Shown here: positions 24,100 through 31,746 of the stretch, one piece after another | Numbering within the stretch: the first letter of the stretch is position 1 | Layout: each line of letters opens with the position of its first letter | Assembly: GCA_910586215.1 (NCBI GenBank) | Contig: CAJUGH010000003.1 | Span: forward strand, 62,001-126,000 | From: an uncultured Acetatifactor sp. | GTDB taxonomy: Bacteria > Bacillota > Clostridia > Lachnospirales > Lachnospiraceae | Length of the DNA stretch: 64,000 nt | Reading direction: 5' to 3' | Program-made: the position numbers and the translations under genes | The notes under the pieces: model-generated | Seen by the model: the letters and a program-made list of their open reading frames with translations, nothing else | Told to the model about the DNA's origin: nothing | The model's database searches: none

Positions 24100-24840
24100 A
24101 TGAAATTGCAACAGGTTCTGAGTTATGTAAGAAAAGCAGTGGATGATTATCACATGATAGAGGACGGCGACAGGATTGCTGTGGGAATCTCCGGCGGCAA
24201 AGACAGCCTTACACTTCTGTATGCCTTAAATGGTCTAAGACGATTCTATCCCGGGCATTTTGATATCCATGCAGTCACAGTGGATCTTGGCTTTGAAAAC
24301 TTGAAACTGGATGAGATACAAGATCTGTGCCGGGAACTGAGGGTGGAATATACCATCGTTAAAACGGACATTGCCCAGGTCATCTTCCAGGACCGGAAGG
24401 AAGTAAATCCCTGTTCCCTGTGTGCCAAAATGCGGAAAGGCGCACTGAACCAGGCAATCAAGGAAGCAGGCTGCAATAAAGTGGCATACGCCCACCACAA
24501 GGACGATGTGGTGGAGACCATGCTCCTGTCCTTAATCTATGAAGGCAGGTTCCACACCTTCTCTCCTGTCACCTATCTGGACAGGATGGACCTTACAGTG
24601 ATCCGACCTCTTATGTATATGAATGAAGTGGATGTAATCGGATTTGTCCACAAATACAAAGTTCCTGTGGTCAAAAGTCCCTGTCCTGCCGACGGTTACA
24701 CCAAACGTGAATATGTGAAAAACCTGCTCCGGCAGCTGAATATAGAGAACCCCGGTGTGAAGGAACGCATGTTTACCGCGATTCAGAACGGCACAATGAA
24801 AGGATGGGAAAAATACCTTGGCAATCATGAATCCAGATAA
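24100..24840 (+). CDS. TtcA-like PP-loop ATPase (tRNA thiolation family)
   Basis: A 246-residue protein of the N-type ATP pyrophosphatase superfamily. The PP-loop SGGKDS is at residues 31-36, NPCSLCAKMR with the paired Cys105 and Cys108 follows, then HHKDDVVETMLL and SPCPADGYTKREY near the end. TtcA puts sulfur on cytidine 32 of tRNA through an iron-sulfur cluster held by such cysteines. The exact target here is inferred. The start is not settled: ATG 24100 has GGAG 13 bases upstream, and ATG 24076 is possible. It overlaps the recombinase gene by 14 bases. Confidence 0.85.
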   Translation: MKLQQVLSYVRKAVDDYHMIEDGDRIAVGISGGKDSLTLLYALNGLRRFYPGHFDIHAVTVDLGFENLKLDEIQDLCRELRVEYTIVKTDIAQVIFQDRKEVNPCSLCAKMRKGALNQAIKEAGCNKVAYAHHKDDVVETMLLSLIYEGRFHTFSPVTYLDRMDLTVIRPLMYMNEVDVIGFVHKYKVPVVKSPCPADGYTKREYVKNLLRQLNIENPGVKERMFTAIQNGTMKGWEKYLGNHESR

Positions 24841-25882
24841 TTACCACGATGAACAGAACAAGAAAAACATTATGAAAATGCGCACTGTGCTGGAGACGCT
24901 TCCACCCTTCTGCCGCCTGTATTTCCGGGGGATAGAGGAATATACTTCTGCAAGGACCAGGCTGGCTTATGCATATGACCTGCGGCTCTTCTTTGAGTTC
25001 CTCCATGAGAAGAACGCTGTATGTGCCAAAACAGATATCACAACTTATGAAGTATCCCTGTTGGACCAGATTACCAGGATTGATATTGAGGAATACCTGG
25101 AATATATGTCCCTTTATCAGAAGGATGGAAAAGATATCACCAACGATGAACGTGGGAAGGCAAGGAAACTGGCGGCCCTGCGCAGTTTCTATAACTATTT
25201 CTACCAGAGTGAATTGATCCATAACAATCCGGCTGCACTGGTTCCCCTCCCCAAGCTCCACGATAAGGAAATTATCCGTCTGGAACCAAATGAGGTGGCG
25301 ATCCTGCTGGACCAGGTGGAGGATGGCACGAAACTGACCAGGAAGGAACTGGAATACCACAAGAAGACAAAACTGCGCGATGTAGCTCTTCTGACTCTTC
25401 TGCTTGGCACTGGTATCCGGGTATCGGAATGTGTGGGCCTGGATATCCAGGATGTGGATTTTGAGACTGGCGGCATCAAGATCCGAAGAAAAGGGGGATA
25501 TGAGGCGGTGGTCTATTTTGGTGAGGAGGTGGAAACTGCCCTCCTGGATTATCTGGAACAGCGGGAACTGGCCATCCCGGAGGAGGGGCACGAAAATGCC
25601 CTGTTCTTATCCCTGCAGAACCGCAGGATGGCAGTGCGCTCCGTGGAAAATCTGGTGAAAAAGTATGCATCCCGGGTTACTACCCTGAAGAAAATCACCC
25701 CCCATAAACTCAGAAGCACTTATGGTACTGCCCTCTATCAGGAATCCGGAGATATCTACCTGGTGGCGGATGTCCTGGGGCATAAGGATGTAAATACCAC
25801 AAGGAAGCATTACGCAGCCCAGGCAGATCAGCGCCGGCGGCAGGCTGCCGGATATGTGCGCCTGCGGGAGAAGCCAGACTGA
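24827..25882 (+). CDS. Stand-alone tyrosine recombinase (Xer/integrase family)
   Basis: A 351-residue protein. Residues about 15-140 are the SAM-like core-binding domain and 150-345 the catalytic domain with a full set of active residues: Arg198 (GTGIRVSE), Lys222, His293/Arg296 (HKLRS), His319 (LGHKD) and nucleophile Tyr329. No prophage, transposon genes or att repeats are next to it, so it may be a housekeeping XerD-like or domesticated recombinase. It overlaps the TtcA-like gene. The start (ATG 24827) has no clear ribosome-binding site, and ATG 24872 is an alternative. Confidence 0.88.
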   Translation: MNPDNYHDEQNKKNIMKMRTVLETLPPFCRLYFRGIEEYTSARTRLAYAYDLRLFFEFLHEKNAVCAKTDITTYEVSLLDQITRIDIEEYLEYMSLYQKDGKDITNDERGKARKLAALRSFYNYFYQSELIHNNPAALVPLPKLHDKEIIRLEPNEVAILLDQVEDGTKLTRKELEYHKKTKLRDVALLTLLLGTGIRVSECVGLDIQDVDFETGGIKIRRKGGYEAVVYFGEEVETALLDYLEQRELAIPEEGHENALFLSLQNRRMAVRSVENLVKKYASRVTTLKKITPHKLRSTYGTALYQESGDIYLVADVLGHKDVNTTRKHYAAQADQRRRQAAGYVRLREKPD

Positions 25883-25940
25883 TTTTGTGACAAGTTGTAC
25901 CTTCTTAAGCGGGAACTGCCGGAGACACTTTGCAGAACCG

Positions 25941-26327
25941 TCAGAAGTATTCTGCAGAATAATAGGGAACCACCAGGAACTGTCCCGTATACAGTTCCTC
26001 ATTCCCGTCCAGATGGTTCATACTCTTCACCTCTGAGATATAGGCCTGCTTGTCCTTGTAATGATTGTAATCCATATACTGGTCGGCCAGTTCCCAGAGA
26101 GTATCCCCGTTTTCCACGATAATACCTGTATAATACTTGAATCCGCTGGCTGCATCAGTTTGGATGGCATTATATGAGATGGCGCCCAGCAGTGCGATAC
26201 AGCAGGTAGCCAGGGCCGCCAGGGAAGTGATCAGATACTTCTTCCGCTGTTCTCTCCGACGGCGGATCTCCCGTTTATAACTTCGTAATTCCCGGTCACT
26301 CATCTCCTGTAGCCTCTTGCTGTTCAT
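25941..26327 (-). CDS. LysM-domain membrane protein, YneA-like (SOS division inhibitor candidate)
   Basis: A 128-residue protein. A basic N-terminus (RRRREQRKK) and one membrane segment (residues about 31-50, ITSLAALATCCIALLGAI) are followed by an external LysM domain (about 66-122, IVENGDTLWELADQY ... LYTGQFLVVP). Size, topology and divergent position beside lexA match YneA of Bacillus, which blocks cell division during the SOS response. Sequence identity to YneA cannot be judged here. ATG 26327 has AGGAGG 7 bases upstream. Its promoter is fully consensus and overlaps SOS boxes. Confidence 0.75.
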   Translation of the reverse strand: MNSKRLQEMSDRELRSYKREIRRRREQRKKYLITSLAALATCCIALLGAISYNAIQTDAASGFKYYTGIIVENGDTLWELADQYMDYNHYKDKQAYISEVKSMNHLDGNEELYTGQFLVVPYYSAEYF

Positions 26328-26611
26328 CTCCTGTCCCTCCTGTATTCCAGTAATCATCTCTCTGGGCCTGTTCCCATCTGGCCTGTTTCCTTACAGGACC
26401 CAATCCATACATGACTCCTGCCATGTCTTAGGTCTTACGTTTCAGAGCTTATGACGTATTCCTGGGTTGCCCTATATCCGGTATGGCAACCATACACCCA
26501 TATCCGGCACATAGGATCCATGTCATATCCTTCCAAATCCTGCCTTATATGCCTTGCCTTATGTATCCTGCCTTATGCACCTTAAACTGGTGCCATCCGA
26601 TTATATGTTCG

Positions 26612-26625
26612 AGAACTCTAGTTCT
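26612..26625. promoter_or_regulatory. SOS-box-like palindrome downstream of the yneA-like promoter
   Basis: AGAACTCTAGTTCT is a perfect 14-base palindrome with the GAAC-N4-GTTC core of Firmicutes LexA sites. It covers the start of the yneA-like transcript, just after the -10 box at 26633-26638. Confidence 0.6.
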
Positions 26626-26632
26626 GATATGG

Positions 26633-26661
26633 ATTATACGGCAAGAACATTTGTTTGTCAA
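26633..26661 (-). promoter_or_regulatory. Consensus promoter of the yneA-like gene
   Basis: On the minus strand TTGACA (26661-26656) and TATAAT (26638-26633) both match the sigma-A consensus exactly with a 17-base spacer. The spacer contains a LexA box, so this strong promoter is expected to be silent until LexA is cleaved. Confidence 0.8.
26644..26657. promoter_or_regulatory. LexA box between -35 and -10 of the yneA-like promoter
   Basis: AGAACATTTGTTTG matches the Bacillus-type SOS consensus CGAACRNRYGTTYG at 13 of 14 positions. Confidence 0.75.
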
Positions 26662-26670
26662 TACAAAATT

Positions 26671-26684
26671 CGAACATATTTTTG
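26671..26684. promoter_or_regulatory. LexA box, central
   Basis: CGAACATATTTTTG matches CGAACRNRYGTTYG at 13 of 14 positions. It lies between the two divergent promoters. Confidence 0.6.
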
Positions 26685-26697
26685 GAATATACGTTTG
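26684..26697. promoter_or_regulatory. LexA box overlapping the lexA -35 region
   Basis: GGAATATACGTTTG matches CGAACRNRYGTTYG at 12 of 14 positions. It overlaps the proposed -35 box of lexA and would give autoregulation. Confidence 0.5.
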
Positions 26698-26723
26698 CTT
26701 TTTTGAAGATGGTGTGTTAAAAT
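26695..26723 (+). promoter_or_regulatory. lexA promoter
   Basis: TTGCTT (26695-26700), a 17-base spacer and TAAAAT (26718-26723) with an extended TGT before it. It is weaker than the divergent promoter, as is usual for lexA itself. Confidence 0.5.
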
Positions 26724-26776
26724 AAAATGGATAGCAGAAGTTCTTCACATTTTTCAGAAAAGAGAGGTAATCATAT

Positions 26777-27394
26777 ATGGGATTGGGAAAAATCACCGTC
26801 AAACAGCAGGAGATTCTTGACTATATAAAAGATGAGATATTGAAGAAAGGATATCCACCCACAGTCCGGGAGATCTGTGAAACTGTTCATTTGAAATCTA
26901 CCTCCTCCGTCCACTCCCATCTGGAGACCCTGGAAAAGAACGGATATATCCGCCGGGATCCCACGAAGCCCAGGGCTATAGAGATCTGTGATGACAGCTT
27001 TCAGATGGTACGCACGGAGATGGTAAGCATTCCCATTGTTGGAAATGTAGCTGCAGGGCAGCCTATTTTTGCCGAGGAGAATATACAGGAATATTTCCCT
27101 GTTCCTGCAGATGTGGTGCCAAAAGGGGAATCCTTTATCTTAAATGTCCGTGGAGACTCCATGGTCAATGCCGGAATCTTCAATGGAGACAAGGTGTTTG
27201 TCCATTGTTGTGATGATGCACACAATGGTGATATCGTAGTTGCATTGGTTGATGATTCTGCCACAGTGAAGACATTTTATAAAGAGGATGACCATATCCG
27301 GCTCCAGCCGGAAAATGATACTATGGATCCCATTATTGTAGATGACTGCCAGATTCTGGGAAGGGTATTCGGCATCTTCCGTTTTTATAAATAA
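26777..27394 (+). CDS. lexA: LexA repressor
   Basis: Represses the SOS regulon and is self-cleaved when RecA is activated by DNA damage. In the 205-residue protein, residues 1-70 are the winged-helix DNA-binding domain. The cleavage bond Ala93-Gly94 (NVAAGQP), the catalytic Ser128 (GDSMV) and Lys165 (ATVKTFY) are all present, so the protein should be cleavable. AGAGAGG lies upstream of ATG 26777. Confidence 0.97.
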   Translation: MGLGKITVKQQEILDYIKDEILKKGYPPTVREICETVHLKSTSSVHSHLETLEKNGYIRRDPTKPRAIEICDDSFQMVRTEMVSIPIVGNVAAGQPIFAEENIQEYFPVPADVVPKGESFILNVRGDSMVNAGIFNGDKVFVHCCDDAHNGDIVVALVDDSATVKTFYKEDDHIRLQPENDTMDPIIVDDCQILGRVFGIFRFYK

Positions 27395-27404
27395 AAGTTC
27401 AGCC

Positions 27405-27464
27405 AGTGGGAAGCGCATGGATGGAAATTGTGCTTGCACAAATCTTCATCCACTGCTTTCCACT
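27405..27464 (+). repeat. Long imperfect hairpin downstream of lexA
   Basis: AGTGGGAAGC (27405-27414) faces GCTTTCCACT (27455-27464), with GGATG/CATCC and TTGTGC/GCACAA nested inside. It starts 11 bases after the lexA stop. Confidence 0.55.
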
Positions 27465-27474
27465 GAGGGAATGC

Positions 27475-27498
27475 AAGCTCAACACAGTTGAGCTTTTT
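27475..27498 (+). terminator. Rho-independent terminator of lexA
   Basis: AAGCTCAAC (27475-27483) and GTTGAGCTT (27487-27495) form a 9-bp stem with loop ACA, running into a short T-run (27494-27498). It is about 80 bases past the lexA stop. Confidence 0.7.
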
Positions 27499-27510
27499 AT
27501 GAGCAAAAAG

Positions 27511-27581
27511 AAGCTGCGTAAGCAGCGGGGAGTGCCGAAAGGCACGGTTTTGCGAATGGGCATGGGCTGGACTTTTCGTAT
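27511..27581 (+). repeat. Copy of dispersed repeat family 2
   Basis: Two small hairpins, GCTGC-GTAA-GCAGC (27513-27526) and GTGCC-GAAA-GGCAC (27532-27545), are followed by GCGAATGGGCATGGGCTGGA and CTTTT. The same order occurs inverted at 23278-23336 and in part at 3432-3459. Together with the lexA terminator this fills most of the gap 27395-27749. Beyond 27581 only AT-rich sequence is seen. Confidence 0.6.
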
Positions 27582-27749
27582 AATGACATTCACACAGATG
27601 GCATGGGATGTAGGCATTCTTTTCACAGGATTATTTTCCCCTAAAGGTTTTCCCAGTTTCTGTCACTGGGCCATTTTCGGAATAAAAAAAATGTATGCAG
27701 GCACAATAATACAGCCGGTACAGTAAGCCGTGCAGAAATGAGGGAAAAT

Positions 27750-27968
27750 ATGGGAAACAAATTTTTAGACGGTACAGCACTTACCATTGTTATCATTGGC
27801 GCTATCAACTGGGCTTTGATCGGCCTGTTCCGTTTTGACCTGGTTGCCTATATTTTTGGCAATATGTCCTGGCTGTCCAGGATCGTCTATGCCCTTGTGG
27901 GTATCTGTGGCCTCTATTTGATCAGTTTCTATTTGCATCTGGGTCACAGGAGAGGGGATCCTGCCTAA
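27750..27968 (+). CDS. DUF378 small membrane protein
   Basis: A 72-residue protein with two hydrophobic segments (ALTIVIIGAINWALIGLF, residues about 9-26, and IVYALVGICGLYLISFYL, about 43-60). The GAINWALIGLF motif is characteristic of DUF378. The function is unknown. ATG 27750 has GAGG 6 bases upstream, and a start at 27738 lacks one. Confidence 0.85.
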   Translation: MGNKFLDGTALTIVIIGAINWALIGLFRFDLVAYIFGNMSWLSRIVYALVGICGLYLISFYLHLGHRRGDPA

Positions 27969-28038
27969 TCGGAAGATCTGCGTCATGAAACTATCGAGAT
28001 CGATTAGGGGAAGAAACCTTCCCTTGATCGCTGACCGC

Positions 28039-28086
28039 GGCAATGAGCCAGATGTGAGTGCAGGCACTCCCGCCTGGCTCATTGCC
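28039..28086. terminator. Hairpin between convergent DUF378 and rsfS genes
   Basis: GGCAATGAGCCAG (28039-28051) and CTGGCTCATTGCC (28074-28086) form a 13-bp stem with a nested GAGTGC/GCACTC. No T-run follows on the plus strand, so its role as a terminator is uncertain. Confidence 0.45.
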
Positions 28087-28089
28087 TGC

Positions 28090-28124
28090 ACAAAAAGAGA
28101 AGTCCCGGCCAATGGACCGGGACT
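28090..28124 (-). terminator. Rho-independent terminator of the rplU-rsfS gene string
   Basis: On the minus strand AGTCCCGG and CCGGGACT (28124-28117 and 28108-28101) form an 8-bp GC-rich stem followed by TCTCTTTTTG. It lies about 40 bases after the rsfS stop. Confidence 0.75.
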
Positions 28125-28165
28125 ATAAAACAGTATTTTTAGGAACTATGAAAATATGGTGTGAT

Positions 28166-28522
28166 CTACAAATCCGCCAGATTAATCTGCCGTCCGTCTG
28201 CCCAGATGCGTTCCAGATCGTACAGCAGACGGTTTTCCTTATCAAAAATGTGTACGATCAGATCACCGAAATCCATTAAGACCCAGTTGGCTGTGTCAAA
28301 ACCTTCAATCTGACGCACTGGATATCCGGCCCTTCCAAGCACCTCTTCCACGCTATCGCAAAGGGCCTGGATCTGGTTGCGGTTGCTGCCTCCTGCAATC
28401 AGAAAATAATCAGCCAGTACAGATACTTGACTGATATCAATCAGACGAATATCTTCTCCTTTTTTCTCTTCCAAGGCTTTTATGGCAAGCCTTGTCATCT
28501 CCAATGATTTTATAGTATCCAT
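28166..28522 (-). CDS. rsfS: Ribosome silencing factor RsfS
   Basis: Binds L14 of the large ribosomal subunit and blocks subunit joining in starvation. The 118-residue protein has LADYFLIAGGSNRNQIQALC near residue 35 and NWVLMDFGDLIVHIFD near residue 80, both diagnostic. It follows yqeK by 73 bases and ends the transcription unit. Confidence 0.95.
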   Translation of the reverse strand: MDTIKSLEMTRLAIKALEEKKGEDIRLIDISQVSVLADYFLIAGGSNRNQIQALCDSVEEVLGRAGYPVRQIEGFDTANWVLMDFGDLIVHIFDKENRLLYDLERIWADGRQINLADL

Positions 28523-28595
28523 ATATCAGATTTTTCCTTTCTTTTTTCCCGTTATCTTCCTGTTCCTAACTCCCTTTTGGCTCTAGCAGAAGAGT

Positions 28596-29207
28596 TTAGA
28601 GATTTTTACAATAATAGGCATATGTTACTTCCGTGACAGCATCAATCTCCCGGCCAGATGCCTTCAAGTAATCCAATGTGCCCTGCAGGATCTGCCGGAC
28701 AGCCTCGTCCAGGTCAGTAAAGGCCAACTTCCGGATCTCCTCCAGTCTGGCATTGGATGCCATTCTCCGGTTGGGTTCGATATAATCCGACACAAAAATG
28801 ATTTTTTCCAGCAGGCTCATGTCCGGCTTCCCGGTGGTATGATGGCGGATGGCGTTTATAATCCCTGGATTTTGTATGCCATACCTCTCTCCTGCCATCC
28901 AGGCTCCTGTCTTGGCGTGGAGCAGGAAAGGGTTCCTGTACTCCACTTCTGTGATGACGATGTCATGCTTTTTACAGATGGCAAGCTGCTTTTCATCCGG
29001 AAGGCATTTGGTGCAGTCGTGCAAAAGACCTGCCAGCCGGGCTTCCTGGATGGGGGATTCATACCGCATGGCCAGGGCTGCAGCGGTATATTCCACACCC
29101 AGGGTGTGCTCAAAGCGTTTCTTTTTCTGGATTTTTTTCATGGCTTTTCTTAAGTGGGAAAGGGAAGCCTCTTTTTCCATGCCATCTGCACCAATCGCTT
29201 TTTTCAC
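28596..29207 (-). CDS. yqeK: HD-domain hydrolase YqeK (Ap4A-hydrolase family)
   Basis: YqeK proteins of Firmicutes are symmetrical diadenosine tetraphosphate hydrolases. The 203-residue HD-domain protein has RFEHTLGVEY (metal His), LLHDCTK (HD), FLLHAKTG and IRHHTTG. GTG 29207 is the likely start, with AAAGGA 8 bases upstream. It lies between nadD and rsfS as in most Firmicutes. Confidence 0.93.
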   Translation of the reverse strand: MKKAIGADGMEKEASLSHLRKAMKKIQKKKRFEHTLGVEYTAAALAMRYESPIQEARLAGLLHDCTKCLPDEKQLAICKKHDIVITEVEYRNPFLLHAKTGAWMAGERYGIQNPGIINAIRHHTTGKPDMSLLEKIIFVSDYIEPNRRMASNARLEEIRKLAFTDLDEAVRQILQGTLDYLKASGREIDAVTEVTYAYYCKNL

Positions 29208-29270
29208 AGCATTTTTCCTTTCTTTTCCATATCCTGGCTGACTCTTGTGTCATGCAGGGCACTTGCCCTG

Positions 29271-29891
29271 TTATACAGATACGTGGTTTTCCAGATACAA
29301 GCCCTTTTTTTCAATATAGGACAATACGCTGTCTGGGACCATATACCGGATACTCTGTCCGTTCCGGACCCTGTTTCGGATTTCACTGGAGGAAAGAGAG
29401 CAATGAAGGAAAGGGAGGAGTTGGATCTCCCCTCCAAAACGCATGACCAGGTCTTTTTGTTTGTCCCGGAGCCTGTCCAGGGATATATCGCCCCGTACGG
29501 CTGCCAGAATGACTGCATTCTGCAGTATCTTCTCCGGACACTTCCAGTTCTCCATGGAAAACAGGCAGTCAGCCCCTTCTATGAAATAGAAGGTATCCTT
29601 GGGACAGGCACCCTTAAGCAGTTCTAAGGTCTCGTAGCTGTAGGTATATCCTTCCCGGCAGACTTCCACGTCCAGACAACGGAATCTGTCATTGTCCTGG
29701 ATGGCAAGCTCTGCCATATGAAGCCGCTCCTGGCCGGGCAGGACATTGCGGTCTGCCTTCATATAGGAGATTCCCGTAGGAACGAACCATACTTCATCCA
29801 GCTTTGCGGAATTTGCCGCCCATTCTGCCAGCATCAGGTGTCCCACATGGATGGGATCAAATGTCCCTCCCAGTATACCTATCTTTCTCAT
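29271..29891 (-). CDS. nadD: Nicotinate-nucleotide adenylyltransferase
   Basis: Makes deamido-NAD from nicotinate mononucleotide and ATP. The 206-residue protein has the nucleotidyltransferase motif GGTFDPIHVGHL (residues 8-19) and the C-terminal SSSEIRNRVRNG (ISSTxIR-type). It is part of the conserved obgE-yhbY-nadD-yqeK-rsfS order. Confidence 0.96.
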   Translation of the reverse strand: MRKIGILGGTFDPIHVGHLMLAEWAANSAKLDEVWFVPTGISYMKADRNVLPGQERLHMAELAIQDNDRFRCLDVEVCREGYTYSYETLELLKGACPKDTFYFIEGADCLFSMENWKCPEKILQNAVILAAVRGDISLDRLRDKQKDLVMRFGGEIQLLPFLHCSLSSSEIRNRVRNGQSIRYMVPDSVLSYIEKKGLYLENHVSV

Positions 29892-30043
29892 ACCATATCC
29901 TCAAATATGCCAATGGCATACGGCGCCATATGTCGGACATAAAACCAGCCGCACATGGCCTGGAAGGCCGTCACAGACAGGAAATGCTGTCCCCATAAAA
30001 AGTAACCAGAATGATACATCTGTACAGGGCGGCCTATATCCTA

Positions 30044-30337
30044 TTATGCCCTGGGCAGTACAATCCTGGGCTTTTCCTTATCAGGCCTGTACAACACGAA
30101 TTTCTTGCCGATGACCTGCACCACTTCTGCGTGGGTCCTCTCCGCTATCATCTGGGCTATCTCCCCGGGATCATCCAGACAGTTTTTCAGCACGGCTATC
30201 TTGACCAGTTCGTTTTTCAGCAGGGACTCATCCACCGCCTTCGTCAGTTCCGGGGTCAGGCTGGCTTTGCCCACCTGGAAGGTGGCATTTAATGTGCTGG
30301 CAAGTCCTTTTAAATAGGCTCTCTGTTTACTTGTCAT
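30044..30337 (-). CDS. yhbY: YhbY family CRM-domain RNA-binding protein
   Basis: A 97-residue protein made of a single CRM domain (MTSKQRAYLKGLASTLN... VGKASLTPELTKAVDESL, GKKFVLYRP), associated with assembly of the large ribosomal subunit. ATG 30337 has AAGGGG upstream. A longer frame from 30481 overlaps obgE in a different frame and is not supported. The 152 bases to nadD show no further feature. Confidence 0.93.
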   Translation of the reverse strand: MTSKQRAYLKGLASTLNATFQVGKASLTPELTKAVDESLLKNELVKIAVLKNCLDDPGEIAQMIAERTHAEVVQVIGKKFVLYRPDKEKPRIVLPRA

Positions 30338-30350
30338 TTTTATATTCCCC

Positions 30351-31646
30351 TTATTTATAGTAATCAAAGGACAGGCCGTAGATGCGGACCGTGTCCCCGT
30401 CCTGGATCCCCAGTGCCTCCAATTGTTCCAGGATACCGCTGTCCTTGAGGAAATTCTGGAAAAAAGCAAAGCCTTTTTCACTGTCCAGATTGGTGTAACC
30501 CAGCATTTTTTCCACTTTGGATCCTTCTACCACATATTCGTCTGCTTCCTTGTCATATGTCACGGACAGGGAACTTTCCCCGCCATCCCTGGCAGTATCC
30601 TGTTCTGGGAAGTATTCCTGCTCGTACACAGAGACTTCTTCCCCCAATTCCTCCAGCAGGGTGCTCACATGGTAGAGAAGTTCCTTTACCCCCTGGCCGC
30701 TGACAGCGGATATGGGATACACGGGGATACCCTTTGGCTCGAATTCCTTCCTGATCACTTCCACAGGGCTGTGATCCTCGTCAAATATGGCATCCGTCTT
30801 GTTGGCGGCAATGACCTGGGGACGCCTGGCAATGGCCGGATTGTATTGCTCCAGTTCCCTGTTGATGGCATAGATGTCTGCAATAGGGTCCCGGCCTTCC
30901 GTCCCTGCTGCATCTACAACGTGGATGATGACTTTGGTCCTCTCAATGTGGCGCAGGAATTCATAACCCAGTCCCACACCTTCCGAGGCGCCTTCGATCA
31001 GTCCCGGAATATCAGCTATAACAAAACCTCTTGTGCCGTCTAAGTCTACCACGCCCAGGTTGGGATTCAAGGTAGTGAAATGGTAATTCGCAATCTTTGG
31101 TCTTGCATTTGTCACCCTGGCCAGAAACGTGGATTTGCCTACATTGGGAAATCCCACCAGCCCTACATCGGCGATCACCTTCAGTTCCAGTTCCAGTTCC
31201 AGTTCCTGGGCGGGCTGGCCCGGCTGGGCATACTTGGGTGCCTGCATGGTGCTGGTGGCATAATGCTGGTTCCCATTGCCGCCCCGTCCTCCCTTCAGCA
31301 GAACAACCCTTCTGTTCTCCCCGGACATGTCCGTGATCACTTTGCCGCTTGCCGCTTCCTTAATTACCGTACCCTGAGGTACTTTGAGGATGATATCATT
31401 GCCGTCTTTTCCACGGCAGTTTTTCTTATCCCCAGATTCCCCGTCCCCGGCTTTGTATTTGCGGGAATTCCGATAGTCTACCAGGGTGTTCAGCCCCTCG
31501 TCCACCTGAAAGATCACATCACCGCCACGGCCACCGTCACCGCCGTCAGGACCGCCTGCAGGCACATATTTTTCCCGCCGGAAAGACACATGGCCGTCTC
31601 CACCCTTGCCGCTTCTCACATAGATTCTTGCCCTGTCCACAAACAT
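30351..31646 (-). CDS. obgE: GTPase Obg/CgtA
   Basis: A GTPase that monitors assembly of the 50S subunit and links it to growth and stress. The 431-residue protein has the Gly-rich Obg fold (about 1-158, GGDGGRGGDVIF), the G domain (about 160-335) with GFPNVGKST, DIPG and NKTD, and the C-terminal OCT domain. The junction of Obg fold and G domain carries a run of Glu-Leu pairs from a 6-base repeat. A structured leader (31647-31726) sits directly before ATG 31646. Confidence 0.96.
   Translation of the reverse strand: MFVDRARIYVRSGKGGDGHVSFRREKYVPAGGPDGGDGGRGGDVIFQVDEGLNTLVDYRNSRKYKAGDGESGDKKNCRGKDGNDIILKVPQGTVIKEAASGKVITDMSGENRRVVLLKGGRGGNGNQHYATSTMQAPKYAQPGQPAQELELELELKVIADVGLVGFPNVGKSTFLARVTNARPKIANYHFTTLNPNLGVVDLDGTRGFVIADIPGLIEGASEGVGLGYEFLRHIERTKVIIHVVDAAGTEGRDPIADIYAINRELEQYNPAIARRPQVIAANKTDAIFDEDHSPVEVIRKEFEPKGIPVYPISAVSGQGVKELLYHVSTLLEELGEEVSVYEQEYFPEQDTARDGGESSLSVTYDKEADEYVVEGSKVEKMLGYTNLDSEKGFAFFQNFLKDSGILEQLEALGIQDGDTVRIYGLSFDYYK
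31182..31205 (-). repeat. Hexanucleotide microsatellite in obgE
   Basis: Four perfect tandem copies of CAGTTC (plus strand) encode ELELELEL before the G domain. Gain or loss of a unit keeps the frame. Confidence 0.85.
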
Positions 31647-31726
31647 CTCTATACCTCATGCCCGCATAGAAAGGATGCCTACAACCTTACAACCCTCTTG
31701 CGGGAATCTCAATCCCACGGAATCCC
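31647..31726 (-). repeat. Family 3 leader hairpin before obgE
   Basis: Read on the minus strand: GATTCCGTGGGATTG, then AAGAGGGTTGTAAGG, then GGCATCCTTTCT, then GAGGT directly before the ATG. The same order of blocks precedes minC (44397-44470) and, without the first block, the methionine gamma-lyase family gene (52031-52090). The last GAGG block serves as the ribosome-binding site. Confidence 0.55.
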
Positions 31727-31746
31727 TTCATTCTTTTTCCTGGTAG

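Larger units (their letters stand above)
26328..26776. other. yneA-like/lexA intergenic control region
   Basis: This 449-base divergent region has its promoters and operators at 26612-26723. The remainder, the long leader of the yneA-like gene, holds GGTTGCC (26465-26471) opposite GGCAACC (26485-26491) and a degenerate run of CCTGCCTTAT-type repeats (26536-26582). No gene is seen in it. Confidence 0.6.

Noticed and set aside
24827..25882. Prophage or integrative element around the tyrosine recombinase
   Set aside because: Neighbouring genes are housekeeping. There are no att-like direct repeats, excision factors or cargo genes.
26545..26802. 85-residue minus-strand frame across the lexA promoter
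   Set aside because: It runs through the SOS boxes and both promoters, and no ribosome-binding site is present.
27406..27726. 106-residue frame between lexA and the DUF378 gene
   Set aside because: It crosses the lexA terminator and a repeat family 2 copy. The composition is not protein-like.
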